DNA of 64,000 bases from Burkholderiales bacterium (GCA_016702555.1 JADJDV010000007.1:310001-374000); one strand, 5' to 3'; counted from the first letter of the stretch, positions 1 to 12,725 are shown. The notes: generated by a model not told the origin, from the letters alone. Numbers and translations are program-made.

Positions 1-807
1 GGCCTCGGTGCGGCGCACCATCTGCGACCAGCGGCCCGAGCAGTTGAAGATGGAGTTCGCTCTGTGGACGCGCGCTGCGGTGATGCAGTACATCGAGCGC
101 GAGTTCGGTCTTCGGCTGTCCATCCGTGCCACCGGTGAGTACCTGCGCCGCTGGGGTTTCACGCCGCAAAAGCCGATCAAGCGCGCCTACGAGCAGCGCC
201 CCGAGGCGGTGCGCCAATGGCTGGAGCACGAGTACCCGGCGATCGAGCGTGCTGCCCGCGCCGAGGGCGGCGAGATCCACTGGGGCGATGAGACGGCGCT
301 GGTCAACACCGACGTGCGTGGCCGCAGCTATGCGCCGCGCGGCAAGACGCCGGTGACGATGGTCGTCGGCGGCACGCGCGAGAAGCTCTCGATGATCTCC
401 ACCGTCACCAACCGGGGCGCGCCAACTGGATGATCATCGATGGCGCCTTCAATCACGAGCGGCTCATCGAGTTCTTGCAGGCCTTGGTGCGAGATGGCAA
501 GCGCCGGCGCAAGAAGGTCTTTCTCATTTTGGACAACCTCGGGGTGCACCACTGCAAGCCCGTGAAGGCCTGGCTGGCCGAGCGCGGGCGTGACATCGAG
601 GTGTTCTTTCTGCCCAGCTACAGCCCTGAGCTCAATCCCGACGAGCGGCTGAATGCCGATCTCAAGCAAGCCATCGGCTCGAAGGTGCCTGTGCGCACCA
701 AAGCCAAGCTACATGCTGCGGCCAACGAGCACATGCAGAGCATCGCCACCAATCGCGACCGGGTGCGCGCCTATTTCCAAGACCCGATCGTCAGGTACGC
801 AGCATGA
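1..807 (+). pseudogene. IS630-family transposase, 5'-truncated by the window and frameshifted
   Basis: DDE transposase of an insertion sequence. The reading frame is already open at base 2, so the N-terminus lies outside the window. The first part (to about 421) carries a helix-turn-helix-like N-terminal region and the first acidic motif HWGDETALVNTD. The second part (from about 421 to 807) is one frame away and carries LILDNLGVHH and YSPELNPDERLN, which supply the second Asp and the Glu of the DDE triad. The family normally reads through TN-x-G-x-x-x-W-M-I-I-D-G at the join; here one base is missing near 416-421, so the product is split into about 141 and 125 residues. Some IS630 relatives use programmed frameshifting, but there is no A-rich slippery site here, so a plain one-base deletion is more likely. 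The sequence after the stop (to about 832) may hold the right inverted end, which cannot be verified without the left end. Confidence 0.85.
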
Positions 808-847
808 AAACTTCATGGTGCCGGATCAATAATGAGCTGTGAGGCGC

Positions 848-1204
848 CTATTTCTTTGACAGGCCATACGCCGCGTCGATGAGATCAAAAATGGTCTGCT
901 GGTCCGGTCCGCCACTCAAGAGCAGGCTGACCCAGTGCTCCTTGTTCATGTGGTAGGCCGGAAAGAAACCCTTCATCTGCCGCAACGAGCCCACCAGCTC
1001 CGGCACCACCTTGACATTCAGCACGTCGACGATGGCTGCATCGGGTAAGCCGAGCTTGTGGCCCGAGATGTCGACCAGGGCGCAAAACCACTTGCGGCTG
1101 TCGGCACGGCGGAAGATGGCGTAGCGGGGCGTGGCCGCCCACAGGTATTCCGGCTGCACGTGGTACTTGGTCTCGATGTGGCGAATCAGGGCGTCGCGTT
1201 TCAT
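848..1204 (-). CDS. MmcQ/YjbR family DNA-binding-like protein
   Basis: Small cytosolic protein of about 118 residues of the MmcQ/YjbR (CyaY-like fold) family, whose role is poorly known; the family was named DNA-binding from a structural similarity. The family pattern is visible: an N-terminal helix (RDALIRHIETKYHV), the strand motif PRYAIFRRADSRKWFCAL, the lysine-rich segment around VLNVKVVPELV, a GFFPAYHMNKEHWVSLLL motif and a C-terminal helix DLIDAAYGLSKK. An in-frame ATG nine codons further upstream exists at 1231, but the start at 1204 gives the usual family N-terminus. It stands alone between the IS remnant and mltB. Confidence 0.8.
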   Translation of the reverse strand: MKRDALIRHIETKYHVQPEYLWAATPRYAIFRRADSRKWFCALVDISGHKLGLPDAAIVDVLNVKVVPELVGSLRQMKGFFPAYHMNKEHWVSLLLSGGPDQQTIFDLIDAAYGLSKK

Positions 1205-1408
1205 GTCTCGATCCCTTTCAAAAAAAGTCATGGGCTGCGCCTGTCCACATCAAAACATACAGCGGCTCACACTGACGCGGCAAGCGCTCGAGCCATTTCT
1301 GATCTGAACCCTTGTGCCATTGGGTTCAAGCGGCGGCAGCAAGGGTCGGTGCGAAGGAGTGCAATGGTGCGTGGCGGTTGCGCGCCGAGGATGCGCGCCC
1401 AAAAGTCC

Positions 1409-2635
1409 TCAGCTTCGCAGCGCCGACAACAGCTTCTGCCCGGCGCGGCCGTCGGCCTTCATGCCGAGGCGCTGCTGCTCCAGCTTGATGGCTTCGCGCG
1501 TCTTGGCGCCGATCATGCCGTCGGCGCTGCCGATGTCGTGGCCGCGCGCCAGCAGCAGGATTTGCAGTTCGCGGTTCTGCGCGCGCGACAGGCCGGGGTC
1601 GTCGGTCGGCCAGGGCGTGACGAAGCCCACGCTGTTGCTGAAGCCGCCGACCAGGTTGGCCAGCTGCGCGATGGCCAGGCCGTAGTTCTCGCTGGCGTTG
1701 TAGCTGTACAGCGTGTCGAAGTTGCGCCCGACCAGGAAGGCCGGGCCGCCGCGCGCCGGAATCATCAGGCCGACGCTGGAGGGCTGGTCGGGCAGGGCCG
1801 AGCCGTCGGCCAGCGTGACGCCGTCGCGGCGCCAGTCGCCGATCGGGCGCTTGTTCTTGCGGCCGGCGCTGCGGCTGTCGAAGCCGGGCGGCAGTTTGAC
1901 CTCGAAGCCCCAGGGCTCGCCGCGCCGGTAGCCGGCGTTCTGCAGGAACTTGGCGGTGGAAGCCAGCGCGTCGGGCACGCTGTCCACGATGTCGCGCCGG
2001 CCATCGCCGTCGAAATCGACCGCGCTGCGGAAGAAGGTGCTGGGCATGAACTGCGTTTGCCCAAACGCGCCGGCCCACGAGCCGACCAGCTTGTCGGGCG
2101 CGATGTGGCCTTCCTGCAGGATGCGCAGCGCGGCCGCGAACTCGCCGCGAAAGTAGCTCTGGCGCCGGCCGAAGCACGACAGCGTGGCCAGCGACTGCAC
2201 CAGCGGCCGGCCGCCCAGGTTCTGGCCGAAGTTGCTCTCCACGCCCCAGACGCCGACCACGATGTGCGGCGCCACGCCGGTCTGCTGCTCGATGCGCTGC
2301 AGCGCCGGCTGCCATTTGGCGAAGGCGGCGCGGCCCTCGTCGACACGCTCCTGGTCCACCAGCACCGCCAGGTAGTCCCACACCGGCATGGTGAACTCGG
2401 GCTGGCGGTTCAGCAGCACCAGCACCGAGGGGTCGGGCTCAAGCCCCTGGGTGTGCTGCCGGAAGGTGTCGCCGGCGATGGCGCGAAACGCCTGCGCGCC
2501 CTGCAGGCCGCTCAGGCAGGCGCGGAACTCGGCGGCGTCGAGCGTGGGTGGCGTGTCCTGCGCGGTGGCCGTCGTCGCCGCCAGGGCGGCGAGCAGGAGC
2601 AGGGCGGGTGAATGTCGTCGAAGCGCTTGGATCAT
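1409..2635 (-). CDS. mltB: MltB-type lytic murein transglycosylase with C-terminal peptidoglycan-binding domain
   Basis: Cleaves the MurNAc-GlcNAc glycosidic bond of peptidoglycan non-hydrolytically, making 1,6-anhydro muropeptides in the periplasm. The 408-residue product starts with a signal peptide (residues 1-25, hydrophobic run LLLLAALAATTATA). There is no lipobox Cys, so a soluble or exported form is expected, unlike E. coli MltB. The SLT_2 domain spans about 35-330; the catalytic Glu is E133 in GVWGVESNFG, followed by GAFGQTQFMPST and DFDGDGRRDI as in the family. The C-terminal 60 residues (LQILLLARGHDIGSADGMIGAKTREAI...) form a PG_binding_1 repeat. It is transcribed away from the synthetase/GNAT gene region with its own start. 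Functionally it links to mpl and ampD elsewhere in the window through muropeptide recycling. Confidence 0.9.
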   Translation of the reverse strand: MIQALRRHSPALLLLAALAATTATAQDTPPTLDAAEFRACLSGLQGAQAFRAIAGDTFRQHTQGLEPDPSVLVLLNRQPEFTMPVWDYLAVLVDQERVDEGRAAFAKWQPALQRIEQQTGVAPHIVVGVWGVESNFGQNLGGRPLVQSLATLSCFGRRQSYFRGEFAAALRILQEGHIAPDKLVGSWAGAFGQTQFMPSTFFRSAVDFDGDGRRDIVDSVPDALASTAKFLQNAGYRRGEPWGFEVKLPPGFDSRSAGRKNKRPIGDWRRDGVTLADGSALPDQPSSVGLMIPARGGPAFLVGRNFDTLYSYNASENYGLAIAQLANLVGGFSNSVGFVTPWPTDDPGLSRAQNRELQILLLARGHDIGSADGMIGAKTREAIKLEQQRLGMKADGRAGQKLLSALRS

Positions 2636-2704
2636 TCAAAAATGATAGCGCACGATGGGCGCACCGCCCGCGCGATCTGCAAGCGTTTGCAAGCGCGGGC
2701 GTGT

Positions 2705-5401
2705 TCAGGGGCCGGGCGCTCGCGGCTGCAGCTCGAGCACCATCTCGTGCGTGTCGTCGTCGCCCGCGCTGGCCTGTTCGGTGAAGCCGAGTACCTGGCC
2801 GAGCGTGCGCATGCGGTGGTTCTCGGCCAGCACCGTGGCCGTCATGCGCTGCGTGCCGGCGGCGCGCTGGTAGCCGATCAGCTTGTCCATCAGCAGGCGC
2901 CCCAGGCCACTGCCCTTGAGCTCGGGCCGGATGATGATGCCGAACTCGGCGCCGACGTTGTCGGGGTCGGCCATCGCGCGCGCCACGCCCAGGGTTTTCT
3001 CGCCGCCCGCGCCATCCGGTACGGTGGCGATGAAGGCCATCTCGCGCGTGTAGTCGATCTGCACCAGGCGCGCCAGCTCGCTGCGCTCCATGGTGCGGCG
3101 GCTGTAGAACAGGCGCATGCGGACGTCTTCCGGGTCCAGGCTTTCCAGGAAGGCGCGGTGGCCTTCCTCGTCCTCCGGGCGGATCGGGCGCAGCGTCACC
3201 GTCTGGCCGCGCCAGCTCGCGGTCGCGGTCAGGCCGGCCGGATACGGTCGGATGGCGAAGTTGCCGGCGCCGGCGGGCAGCTTGGGGCTGACGCGCACGC
3301 GGGCGTCGAGCGCGATCGCGCCCTCGTGGTTGACGATCAGCGGGTTGATGTCCAGCTCGGCCACCTCGGGCACGTCGGCCAGCAGTTGCGACACCGCCAT
3401 CAGCGTGGCGACGATGGCGTCGATGTCGGCCGGCTTGACGTCGCGGTAGCCGTGCAGCAGCCGGGCCACGCGGGTGCGCTCGATCAGCGCGCGCGCCAGC
3501 GGCGCGTTCAGCGGCGGCAGCGCCATGGCGCTGTCCTTCATCACCTCGACCGCGGTGCCGCCCTGGCCGAACAGGATGACGGGGCCGAAGGTGGGGTCGA
3601 TGCTGGCGCCGATGATCAGCTCCTGCGCCTGCTTGCGGCGCACCATGGCCTGCACGGTGAAGCCGTCGAGGTGCGCCTCGGGGTGGCTCTTGGCCACGCG
3701 CGCCAGCATGGCGGCGGCGGAGGCGCGCACGTCGTCGGCGTCGTTCAGGTTCAGCACCACGCCACCGACGTCGGACTTGTGCGAGATGTCCTCGGACAGA
3801 ATCTTGAGCACCACCGGAAAGCCGATGCGCACCGCCTCGGCCGCCGCCGCGTCGGCATCGGCCGGCACGGTGCGCGTGGTGACCACGGGGATGTGATAGG
3901 CCTCGCACACCGCCTTGGCCTCGGGCTCGGTCAGCATGTCGCGCCCGCTGGCCAGCACCTCCTGGATCAACTGGCGCACCCGCGCCACGTCGGGCGTGCT
4001 GCCGCCCGGCAGCTGCGTGGCCGGCGGCGCCTCGCTCAGCTCGGCCTGGTTGCGCGCGTAGCGCTGCAGCATGCCGATGGCGGCCACGCCCTGCTCCGGC
4101 ATGTCGTAGCAGGCAATGCCGGCCTGCATGTACAGCTCGCGCGCCCCGGCCACCGCCGGGCCGCCGACCCAGGCGCTGATCAGCGGCAGCGGGCGCTGGT
4201 CGGGCGGCTGCACCGCCGGGATGGTGGCGCGCGCGATCTCGGTCGAGGGCACGATCGCCGTCGGCGCGTGGATGAACAGCAGCGTGCCGGTGTCATCCGG
4301 GTGGCGCGCCAGCGCGTGCAGCGCATCGACGTAGCGCTGGGCCGGCGCGTCGCCGATGATGTCCACCGGATTGCCGCGCGACCAGTTGGCCGGCAGCACC
4401 TTGTCCAGGGCCTTGATGAGCGGCGGGCTCAGTTCGGCCAGCGGCACGCCGTAGGTCGCCGCGGCATCGGCCGCCATCACGCCGACGCCGCCGCCGTTGG
4501 TCAGGATGGTCATCCGGTCGCCGATCGGTGCCGTGAAGCGCGTCAGGATCTCGGCCGCCAGGAACAACTCTTCCAGGCTGTCCACGCGCAGCATGCCGGC
4601 GCGCGCGATGGCGGCGTCGACCACGTTGTCGGCGCCAGCCAGCGCGCCGGTGTGCGAGGCGGCGGCCTTCTGGCCCTGCTCGCTGCGGCCGGCCTTGACC
4701 ACGATCACCGGCTTGTTGCGCGCCGCCGCGCGCGCCGCCGACATGAACTTGCGCGCCTGCTCGATCGACTCGATGTAGAGCAGGATGGCGCGCGTGCGCG
4801 CGTCGCTGCCAAGGTAGTCCAGCATGTCGCCGAAATCGACGTCGGCGTGCTCGCCCAGCGAGACGAAGTGCGAAAAGCCGATGCGCCGCGCCTCGGCCCA
4901 GTCCAGCATGGCGGTGACCAGTGCGCCCGACTGCGAGACGAAGGCCAGCTCGCCCGGCCGCGCCGGAATGTGCGCAAAGCTGGCGTTCAACCGGGCGTGC
5001 GGCGCCAGCAGGCCGACGCAGTTGGGTCCCAGCACGCGCAGCAGCGTCGGCTTGGCCGCGTCCAGCATGGCCTGCTTCTGCTTCGGGCTGAGGCCGGCGC
5101 TGATCACCACGACGGCCTTGGTGCCGCGCCTGGCCAGCTGCTTGACCAGATCCACCACGGTGGCGGCCGGGGTGCAGATCACCGCCAGCTCCGGCACTTC
5201 GGGCAGATCGGTCACGCGAGCGTAGCAGCGCTGGCCGGACAACTCCGTGTACTTCGGGTTGACCGGAAAGATGCGGCCGGCGAAGCCGCTGGCCAGCATG
5301 TTGCGCCACAGCGTGCCGCCGACGGAGAACGGCCGTTCCGACGCGCCGATGACGGCGACGGCGGCGGGGTCGAACAGGGAATCGAGGTTGCGGATGCTCA
5401 T
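2705..5401 (-). CDS. Acyl-CoA synthetase (NDP-forming type) fused to a GNAT acetyltransferase, Pat-like
   Basis: Protein of 898 residues related to the bacterial protein lysine acetyltransferase Pat/PatZ/YfiQ, which modifies and inactivates acyl-CoA synthetases using acetyl-CoA. Order of domains: CoA-binding Rossmann domain (about 5-140, start DPAAVAVIGASERPFSVGG), succinyl-CoA synthetase-like ligase domains (about 150-460), an ATP-grasp domain (about 480-700, including FPVVLKILSEDISHKSDVGG and GPVILFGQGGTAVEVMKD) and a C-terminal GNAT domain (about 720-885, with ELKGSGLGRLLMDKLIGY as the acetyl-CoA loop). In the ligase part SHTGALAGAD is visible; whether the conserved phosphohistidine of a true acetate-CoA ligase is kept cannot be judged by eye. 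The start at 5401 gives a normal N-terminus. Annotated relatives are called bifunctional acetate-CoA ligase/GNAT; a regulatory acetyltransferase is the better guess. Confidence 0.85.
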   Translation of the reverse strand: MSIRNLDSLFDPAAVAVIGASERPFSVGGTLWRNMLASGFAGRIFPVNPKYTELSGQRCYARVTDLPEVPELAVICTPAATVVDLVKQLARRGTKAVVVISAGLSPKQKQAMLDAAKPTLLRVLGPNCVGLLAPHARLNASFAHIPARPGELAFVSQSGALVTAMLDWAEARRIGFSHFVSLGEHADVDFGDMLDYLGSDARTRAILLYIESIEQARKFMSAARAAARNKPVIVVKAGRSEQGQKAAASHTGALAGADNVVDAAIARAGMLRVDSLEELFLAAEILTRFTAPIGDRMTILTNGGGVGVMAADAAATYGVPLAELSPPLIKALDKVLPANWSRGNPVDIIGDAPAQRYVDALHALARHPDDTGTLLFIHAPTAIVPSTEIARATIPAVQPPDQRPLPLISAWVGGPAVAGARELYMQAGIACYDMPEQGVAAIGMLQRYARNQAELSEAPPATQLPGGSTPDVARVRQLIQEVLASGRDMLTEPEAKAVCEAYHIPVVTTRTVPADADAAAAEAVRIGFPVVLKILSEDISHKSDVGGVVLNLNDADDVRASAAAMLARVAKSHPEAHLDGFTVQAMVRRKQAQELIIGASIDPTFGPVILFGQGGTAVEVMKDSAMALPPLNAPLARALIERTRVARLLHGYRDVKPADIDAIVATLMAVSQLLADVPEVAELDINPLIVNHEGAIALDARVRVSPKLPAGAGNFAIRPYPAGLTATASWRGQTVTLRPIRPEDEEGHRAFLESLDPEDVRMRLFYSRRTMERSELARLVQIDYTREMAFIATVPDGAGGEKTLGVARAMADPDNVGAEFGIIIRPELKGSGLGRLLMDKLIGYQRAAGTQRMTATVLAENHRMRTLGQVLGFTEQASAGDDDTHEMVLELQPRAPGP

Positions 5402-5658
5402 GCGGGAAAGTCAGGACAACAGACCGTGCGGCCGAAGCCGACAGCTTAACGGCCTGGCGTGAAGCTGCTGCGACAGCTGCACAACTTGATCTGGCGCAAA
5501 CCCGTGGCGATGCGGCGGTCGGGCGCGGAACGATCGCGGTGCACCAGGGTCCGGCAAACGATGGGGGCGACTCATCGCCCAGCGGCCCGGGTTCGGCATG
5601 GATGTGCTGGATCCGGACGCCTTGTTCTTCCACCCTTTAGCCAACCAGGAATCTGTCC

Positions 5659-6234
5659 ATGAAACCCATCGCCGTGTGTCTGCTGGGCGCCAGCATCGGC
5701 TTGGGTGCCGCCGCCCACGCCGAGCCCGCGACCTACAAGATTGACCCGCACCACACTTACGCCACCTTCGCGATCGACCACTTCGGCGCCTCGATCAACC
5801 GCGCGCGTTTCGACGACGTGTCGGGCAGCGTGCGCTTCGACAAGGCGTCCAGGGTGGGCCGGATCGATATCACGGTGCAGGTGGCCAGCGTCTACAGTGG
5901 TTCGAAGCAGTTCGACGAGCACCTGCGTGCGCAGGATCTGTTCAACGCCGCCCGCTACCCAACCATGCGCTTCGTGTCCGACCAGCTGGTGTTCGAGGGC
6001 GACAGGCTGGTCGAGGTGCCGGGTCAGCTCACCCTGCTGGGCCAGACCCAGCCGATGAGCTGGAAGGCCAAGCAGTTCACCTGTTATCCGAACCCGATCG
6101 CCAAGGTCGAGGCCTGCGGCGGCGACTTCGAGGCCGTGATCGACCGCACCCAATGGGGCATGAACGCCATGGTGGAGCGCGGCATGCCGAAGAGCGTGAA
6201 GATCACCGCGACGATCGAGGCGTTCAAGCAATGA
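5659..6234 (+). CDS. YceI-family periplasmic lipid-binding-like protein
   Basis: Lipocalin-like barrel protein of the YceI family; members bind polyisoprenoid-type lipids and are exported to the periplasm, but the biological role is not settled. The 191-residue product has a signal peptide ending near residue 21 (LLGASIGLGAAAHA, then EPATYKID). The family opening YKIDPHHTYATFAIDHFGAS is followed by FDKASRVGRIDITVQVASV, HLRAQDLFNAARYPTMRFVS and the C-terminal GMPKSVKITATIEA. An AGGA ribosome-binding site lies about 8 bases before the ATG. The gene converges on maeB with 22 bases between stops. Confidence 0.9.
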   Translation: MKPIAVCLLGASIGLGAAAHAEPATYKIDPHHTYATFAIDHFGASINRARFDDVSGSVRFDKASRVGRIDITVQVASVYSGSKQFDEHLRAQDLFNAARYPTMRFVSDQLVFEGDRLVEVPGQLTLLGQTQPMSWKAKQFTCYPNPIAKVEACGGDFEAVIDRTQWGMNAMVERGMPKSVKITATIEAFKQ

Positions 6235-6256
6235 TGGCGCGCGAGCGCCATCGCGT

Positions 6257-8563
<2,307 letters not shown>

Positions 8564-8760
8564 GGGGGTCTCCTGATGGTGTTGTTGGCGCGCCAGCGTC
8601 GCTCGGTCACCGCGGCGCGAGACGCAAGCCTAACGCAATTTAGCCCAGCCGTGCCCTCGCGATAACGCGCAGCGGCGCAAGCGCTTGCGCGCCTGGGCGG
8701 GTCGTGGTGTCGCCGTCGCGCCAACCCGACGGCCTGCGCGCTGCCGCCGCGCGGTGCCGC

Positions 8761-9957
8761 TTACATCAAGGCCTGCGCCCGCTCCCCGCGCTCGTACACC
8801 ACGTGCGCGCGGCCGACGATCAGCGGATCGAGCTTGCCGATCTGCGCCAGGTCCTTGGTGGTGTAGGGCAGCTTGTGCAGCACGTAGCGCATGGCGTTCA
8901 GGCGCGCACGCTTCTTGCAATCGCTCTTGACCACCGTCCAGGGGCTGTCGGCGGTGTCGGTCTCGAAGAACATCTGCTCCTTGGCACGGGTGTACTCCTC
9001 CCACTTGTCGAGGCTGGCCTTGTCGATGGGCGACAGCTTCCATTGCTTGAGCGGATGGCCCTCGCGCTCCTTGAAGCGGCGGCGCTGCTCGGCCTGGCTG
9101 ACGGAGAACCAGAACTTGATCAGGTGCACGCCCGAGTGCACCAGGTGGCGCTCGAACTCAGGCACCTGGCGCATGAAGTCGTTGTATTCCTTGTCGGAGC
9201 AGAAGCCCATCACGCGCTCGACGCCGGCGCGGTTGTACCAGCTGCGGTCGAACAGCACGATCTCGCCAAAGGTGGGCAGGTGCTGCACGTAGCGCTGGAA
9301 GTACCACTGGCCGCGCTCGACCTCGCTCGGCTTTTCCAGCGCCACGGTGCGTGCGCCGCGCGGGTTCAGGTGCTCCATGAAGCGCTTGATGGTGCCGCCC
9401 TTGCCGGCCGCGTCGCGGCCCTCGAAGATGATGACCACGCGCTGGCCGGTTTCCTTGACCCAGCTTTGCAGCTTGAGCAACTCGACCTGCAGCTTGAACT
9501 TCTGCTTTTCGTAGGTGGCGCGGCGCAGCAGGTTCTGATAAGGGTAGGCGCCGTCGCGCCAATCGGGCGCCAGTTCCTCGTCGGGGTTGGCCTTGTCGGC
9601 CTCGGGCGCATCCTGCTCCTTCAGCACCTGGCGCAGCGCGCGGCGGTCGTCGTCGGAAGCGCCATCGAGCAGGGCGCGCAAGGCCTGCGCACGCTCGGCG
9701 GGATTGCCGGCGCGCTCGTCCCTGACCAGCCGGCGCACGGCCGCCGCCTGCTTGCCGCGCGCCGCCTCGGTGGCGTGCTCGACCACGTGTTTCTCGAGCG
9801 ACCGAGGCACGAGCGAGGGCGGCACGTCGCCCTGGCGAACGGCGCGCACCGCCTGGCCGACATCGTGGGACGCAGCGGTCTTGCGAGCGCGCGCGGTCTT
9901 CTTCTTCGCTGCCGCAGGTTTGGCGGCGGGCTGGCGTGGGGTGGTGGCTTTGTCCAT
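8761..9957 (-). CDS. ppk2: Polyphosphate kinase 2 family protein
   Basis: Transfers phosphate between polyphosphate and nucleotides (GTP/ADP or AMP, depending on subclass). Sequence shows the PPK2 P-loop IFEGRDAAGKGGTIKRF (Walker A near residues 180-188), then LNPRGARTVALEKPSEVERGQWYFQRYVQHLPTFGEIVLFDRSWYNRAGVERVMGF in the usual order, in which the DRSWYNRAG segment is the Walker B/lid, and KLSPIDKASLDKWEEYTRAKEQMF. The total of 398 residues is longer than single-domain PPK2 because of a 130-residue N-terminal extension whose first 30 residues are Lys/Ala/Pro rich, like histone H1 tails. The start at 9957 is chosen over 10014 because the upstream 19 codons look non-coding. The substrate class cannot be fixed from sequence by eye. 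Confidence 0.9.
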   Translation of the reverse strand: MDKATTPRQPAAKPAAAKKKTARARKTAASHDVGQAVRAVRQGDVPPSLVPRSLEKHVVEHATEAARGKQAAAVRRLVRDERAGNPAERAQALRALLDGASDDDRRALRQVLKEQDAPEADKANPDEELAPDWRDGAYPYQNLLRRATYEKQKFKLQVELLKLQSWVKETGQRVVIIFEGRDAAGKGGTIKRFMEHLNPRGARTVALEKPSEVERGQWYFQRYVQHLPTFGEIVLFDRSWYNRAGVERVMGFCSDKEYNDFMRQVPEFERHLVHSGVHLIKFWFSVSQAEQRRRFKEREGHPLKQWKLSPIDKASLDKWEEYTRAKEQMFFETDTADSPWTVVKSDCKKRARLNAMRYVLHKLPYTTKDLAQIGKLDPLIVGRAHVVYERGERAQALM

Positions 9958-10088
9958 GGCGGTATCGGGTACTGGTCTGGCGGTGGATTCGGGGTGACGC
10001 GGCGGCGTTCCCAAGTGGCACTATCCGCCGGTCACTGTGGTGTCAATTTGATGTTGGTCAAGAATGTCCGCAGTCGATGTGGGTGTTG

Positions 10089-10679
<591 letters not shown>

Positions 10680-10688
10680 AATGGGTCG

Positions 10689-12725
10689 ATGCGTTTTTGG
10701 AAGATTCTGACACCCTTGCGGCCGCTCGGCGTGGCTTTGTGCTGCGTGGCGCTGCACGGACCGGCGGCGCTGGCGCAGCCGGCTGCACCGCCTCTGGCGC
10801 CGCCGCCCCTGCAGGCCGCCCCCAGCGACAGCGTCATCCTCGACATGCGCGAGGCCGCGCGCCGCGGCGACAAGGCGCGCCTGGCGGCCCTGCTTCCGGC
10901 GGCGCGCGGCCATGCGCTGGAGCCCTGGGCCGCCTACTGGGAGCTGAAGGCGCGGCTGGAAGAAGCCAGCGCGCCCGAGCTGCAGGATTTTCTGACGCGC
11001 TACGCCGGCACCTACCAGGAGGACCGCCTGCGCAACGACTGGCTGCTGCTGTCGGGCAAGCGGCGCGACTGGACCAGCTTTGCCGAACACCACCCGGCGT
11101 TTCGCATGCGCGACGACCGCGAGGTGCGCTGCTATGCGGTGGCGGCCGACCTGGCCCAGGGCCGCGCCGTGGCGCGCGAGGCGGTGGAGCAGGTGCGCGC
11201 CGATTGGTTTGCCCAGCGCGATATCGACGACGGCTGCCTGCTGGCCGCCGGCCTGCTGCACCAGGCCGGCAAGCTGCCCTATCAGGACTTGTGGAAGAAG
11301 GCGCGGCTGGCGATCGAGGCCAACCGGCCGGGGCTGGCGCGCGCCGCCGTCGAACTGGACGCGCCCGACGTCGCGGCCGATGTGGCGCAGATCCAGAACA
11401 GCGCGATGCGCTACCTGGCCACGCGCGCGCCCGTCGTCACGCGCAAGCGGCAGGAGCTGGTGACGCTGGCGCTGATCAAGCTGGCCAGCAGCGATCCGGA
11501 CCAGGCGGCGGCGCAGATGGACGGCAAGTGGGCCGCCCAGCTGACGGACGAGGAGCGCAACTGGGTCTGGGCCGTGATCGCCAAGCAGGCCACGCTGAAG
11601 CTGCAGGACGGCGCCGCGGCGCACCTGGCGCGGATCACGCGCGAGCGCGACCTGAGCGACGACCTGCTGACCTGGGCCACCCGCGCCGCTCTGCGCCAGG
11701 GCGACTGGGCGCGGGTGCGGCGCAGCATCGACGCGATGAGCGAGGGCGCGCGCCGCGACCCCGCGTGGACCTACTGGCTGGCGCGCGCGCAGCTGGTGCA
11801 GGCGCGCGGCGATACCGACCGCGCGGCGGCGCGCCAGTTGCTGGAGGGCATCGCCGGCGTCGACGGTTTCTACGAGAAGCTGGCGCTGGAAGAACTGGGC
11901 CGCCCCATCGTCACGCCGCCGGCGCCGGCGCCGCTGACGGCCGAGGAACGCGACTGGGCGCGCCGTCATCCTGGCCTTCATCGCGGCCTGCACGCCATCG
12001 CGCTGGGCCTGCGCAGCGAAGGCGTGCGCGAATGGAACTACTGGACCAATCTGCACAGCCCAGGCGGCAAGCCGGACCGCGAGCTGTACGCCGCCGCCGA
12101 CCTGGCCTGCCAGCAGCAGGTGTGGGACCGCTGTATCAACACCAGCGAGCGCACCAAGGGTTTCATGGATTTCGCGCAGCGCTTTCCGATGCCGCACCAG
12201 GCGGCCGTGGTGCGCCAGGCGCGCGCCATCGGGCTCGACCCGGCCTACGTCTACGGCCTGATCCGGCAGGAGAGCCGCTTCATCATGGACGCGCGCTCCC
12301 ACGTCGGCGCCTCGGGGCTGATGCAGATCATGCCCGCCACCGCGCGCTGGACCGCGCGCAAGATCGGCCTGGAAGGCTTCACGCCCGGGCAGATCAACGA
12401 GCTGGACACCAACATCCTGATCGGCACCAGCTACCTGAAGCTGGCGCTGGACGAGTTCCGCGGCTCGATGCCGCTGGCCGCCGCTGCCTACAACGCCGGC
12501 CCGGGCCGGCCGCGCGCCTGGCGCAACGGCCCGCGGCTGGAGGCCGCCGTCTGGGCCGAGACGATCCCGTTTGGCGAGACCCGCGACTATGTCAAGAAGG
12601 TGTTGTCCAACACCACCGACTACGCCGCGCTGCTGAGCGGGCAGCCGCAATCGCTGAAAAGCCGGCTCGGCAGCGTCGGCCCGGCGCCAGTGGATGAGCC
12701 GGTGCTGACGAAGGATTTGCCTTGA
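10689..12725 (+). CDS. slt: Soluble lytic murein transglycosylase (Slt70-like)
   Basis: Exo-type lytic transglycosylase of the periplasm. The 678-residue product has a signal peptide (residues 1-27, LRPLGVALCCVALHGPAALA-QP), a proline-rich spacer, then the large alpha-superhelical U and L domains (about 45-480), and a C-terminal SLT domain. The catalytic Glu sits in LIRQESRFIMDARSHVGASGLMQIMP, followed by NILIGTSYLKLALDEF and AAYNAGPGRPRAW. The start is placed at the ATG encoding MRFWKILTPL, which begins the signal peptide, even though the frame is open for 750 bases upstream. Divergent from the 5-formyl-THF cyclo-ligase gene with a 9-base gap. Confidence 0.93.
   Translation: MRFWKILTPLRPLGVALCCVALHGPAALAQPAAPPLAPPPLQAAPSDSVILDMREAARRGDKARLAALLPAARGHALEPWAAYWELKARLEEASAPELQDFLTRYAGTYQEDRLRNDWLLLSGKRRDWTSFAEHHPAFRMRDDREVRCYAVAADLAQGRAVAREAVEQVRADWFAQRDIDDGCLLAAGLLHQAGKLPYQDLWKKARLAIEANRPGLARAAVELDAPDVAADVAQIQNSAMRYLATRAPVVTRKRQELVTLALIKLASSDPDQAAAQMDGKWAAQLTDEERNWVWAVIAKQATLKLQDGAAAHLARITRERDLSDDLLTWATRAALRQGDWARVRRSIDAMSEGARRDPAWTYWLARAQLVQARGDTDRAAARQLLEGIAGVDGFYEKLALEELGRPIVTPPAPAPLTAEERDWARRHPGLHRGLHAIALGLRSEGVREWNYWTNLHSPGGKPDRELYAAADLACQQQVWDRCINTSERTKGFMDFAQRFPMPHQAAVVRQARAIGLDPAYVYGLIRQESRFIMDARSHVGASGLMQIMPATARWTARKIGLEGFTPGQINELDTNILIGTSYLKLALDEFRGSMPLAAAAYNAGPGRPRAWRNGPRLEAAVWAETIPFGETRDYVKKVLSNTTDYAALLSGQPQSLKSRLGSVGPAPVDEPVLTKDLP

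Noticed and set aside
2612..5449. 945-codon plus-strand frame opposite the synthetase/GNAT gene
   Set aside because: Arg/Ala/His/Gln-rich shadow without motifs; the minus-strand gene has four recognisable domains.
10680..12650. Long minus-strand open frame continuing upstream from the 5-formyl-THF cyclo-ligase
   Set aside because: Antisense to slt, which has full domain support; residue make-up is that of a GC-driven chance frame.
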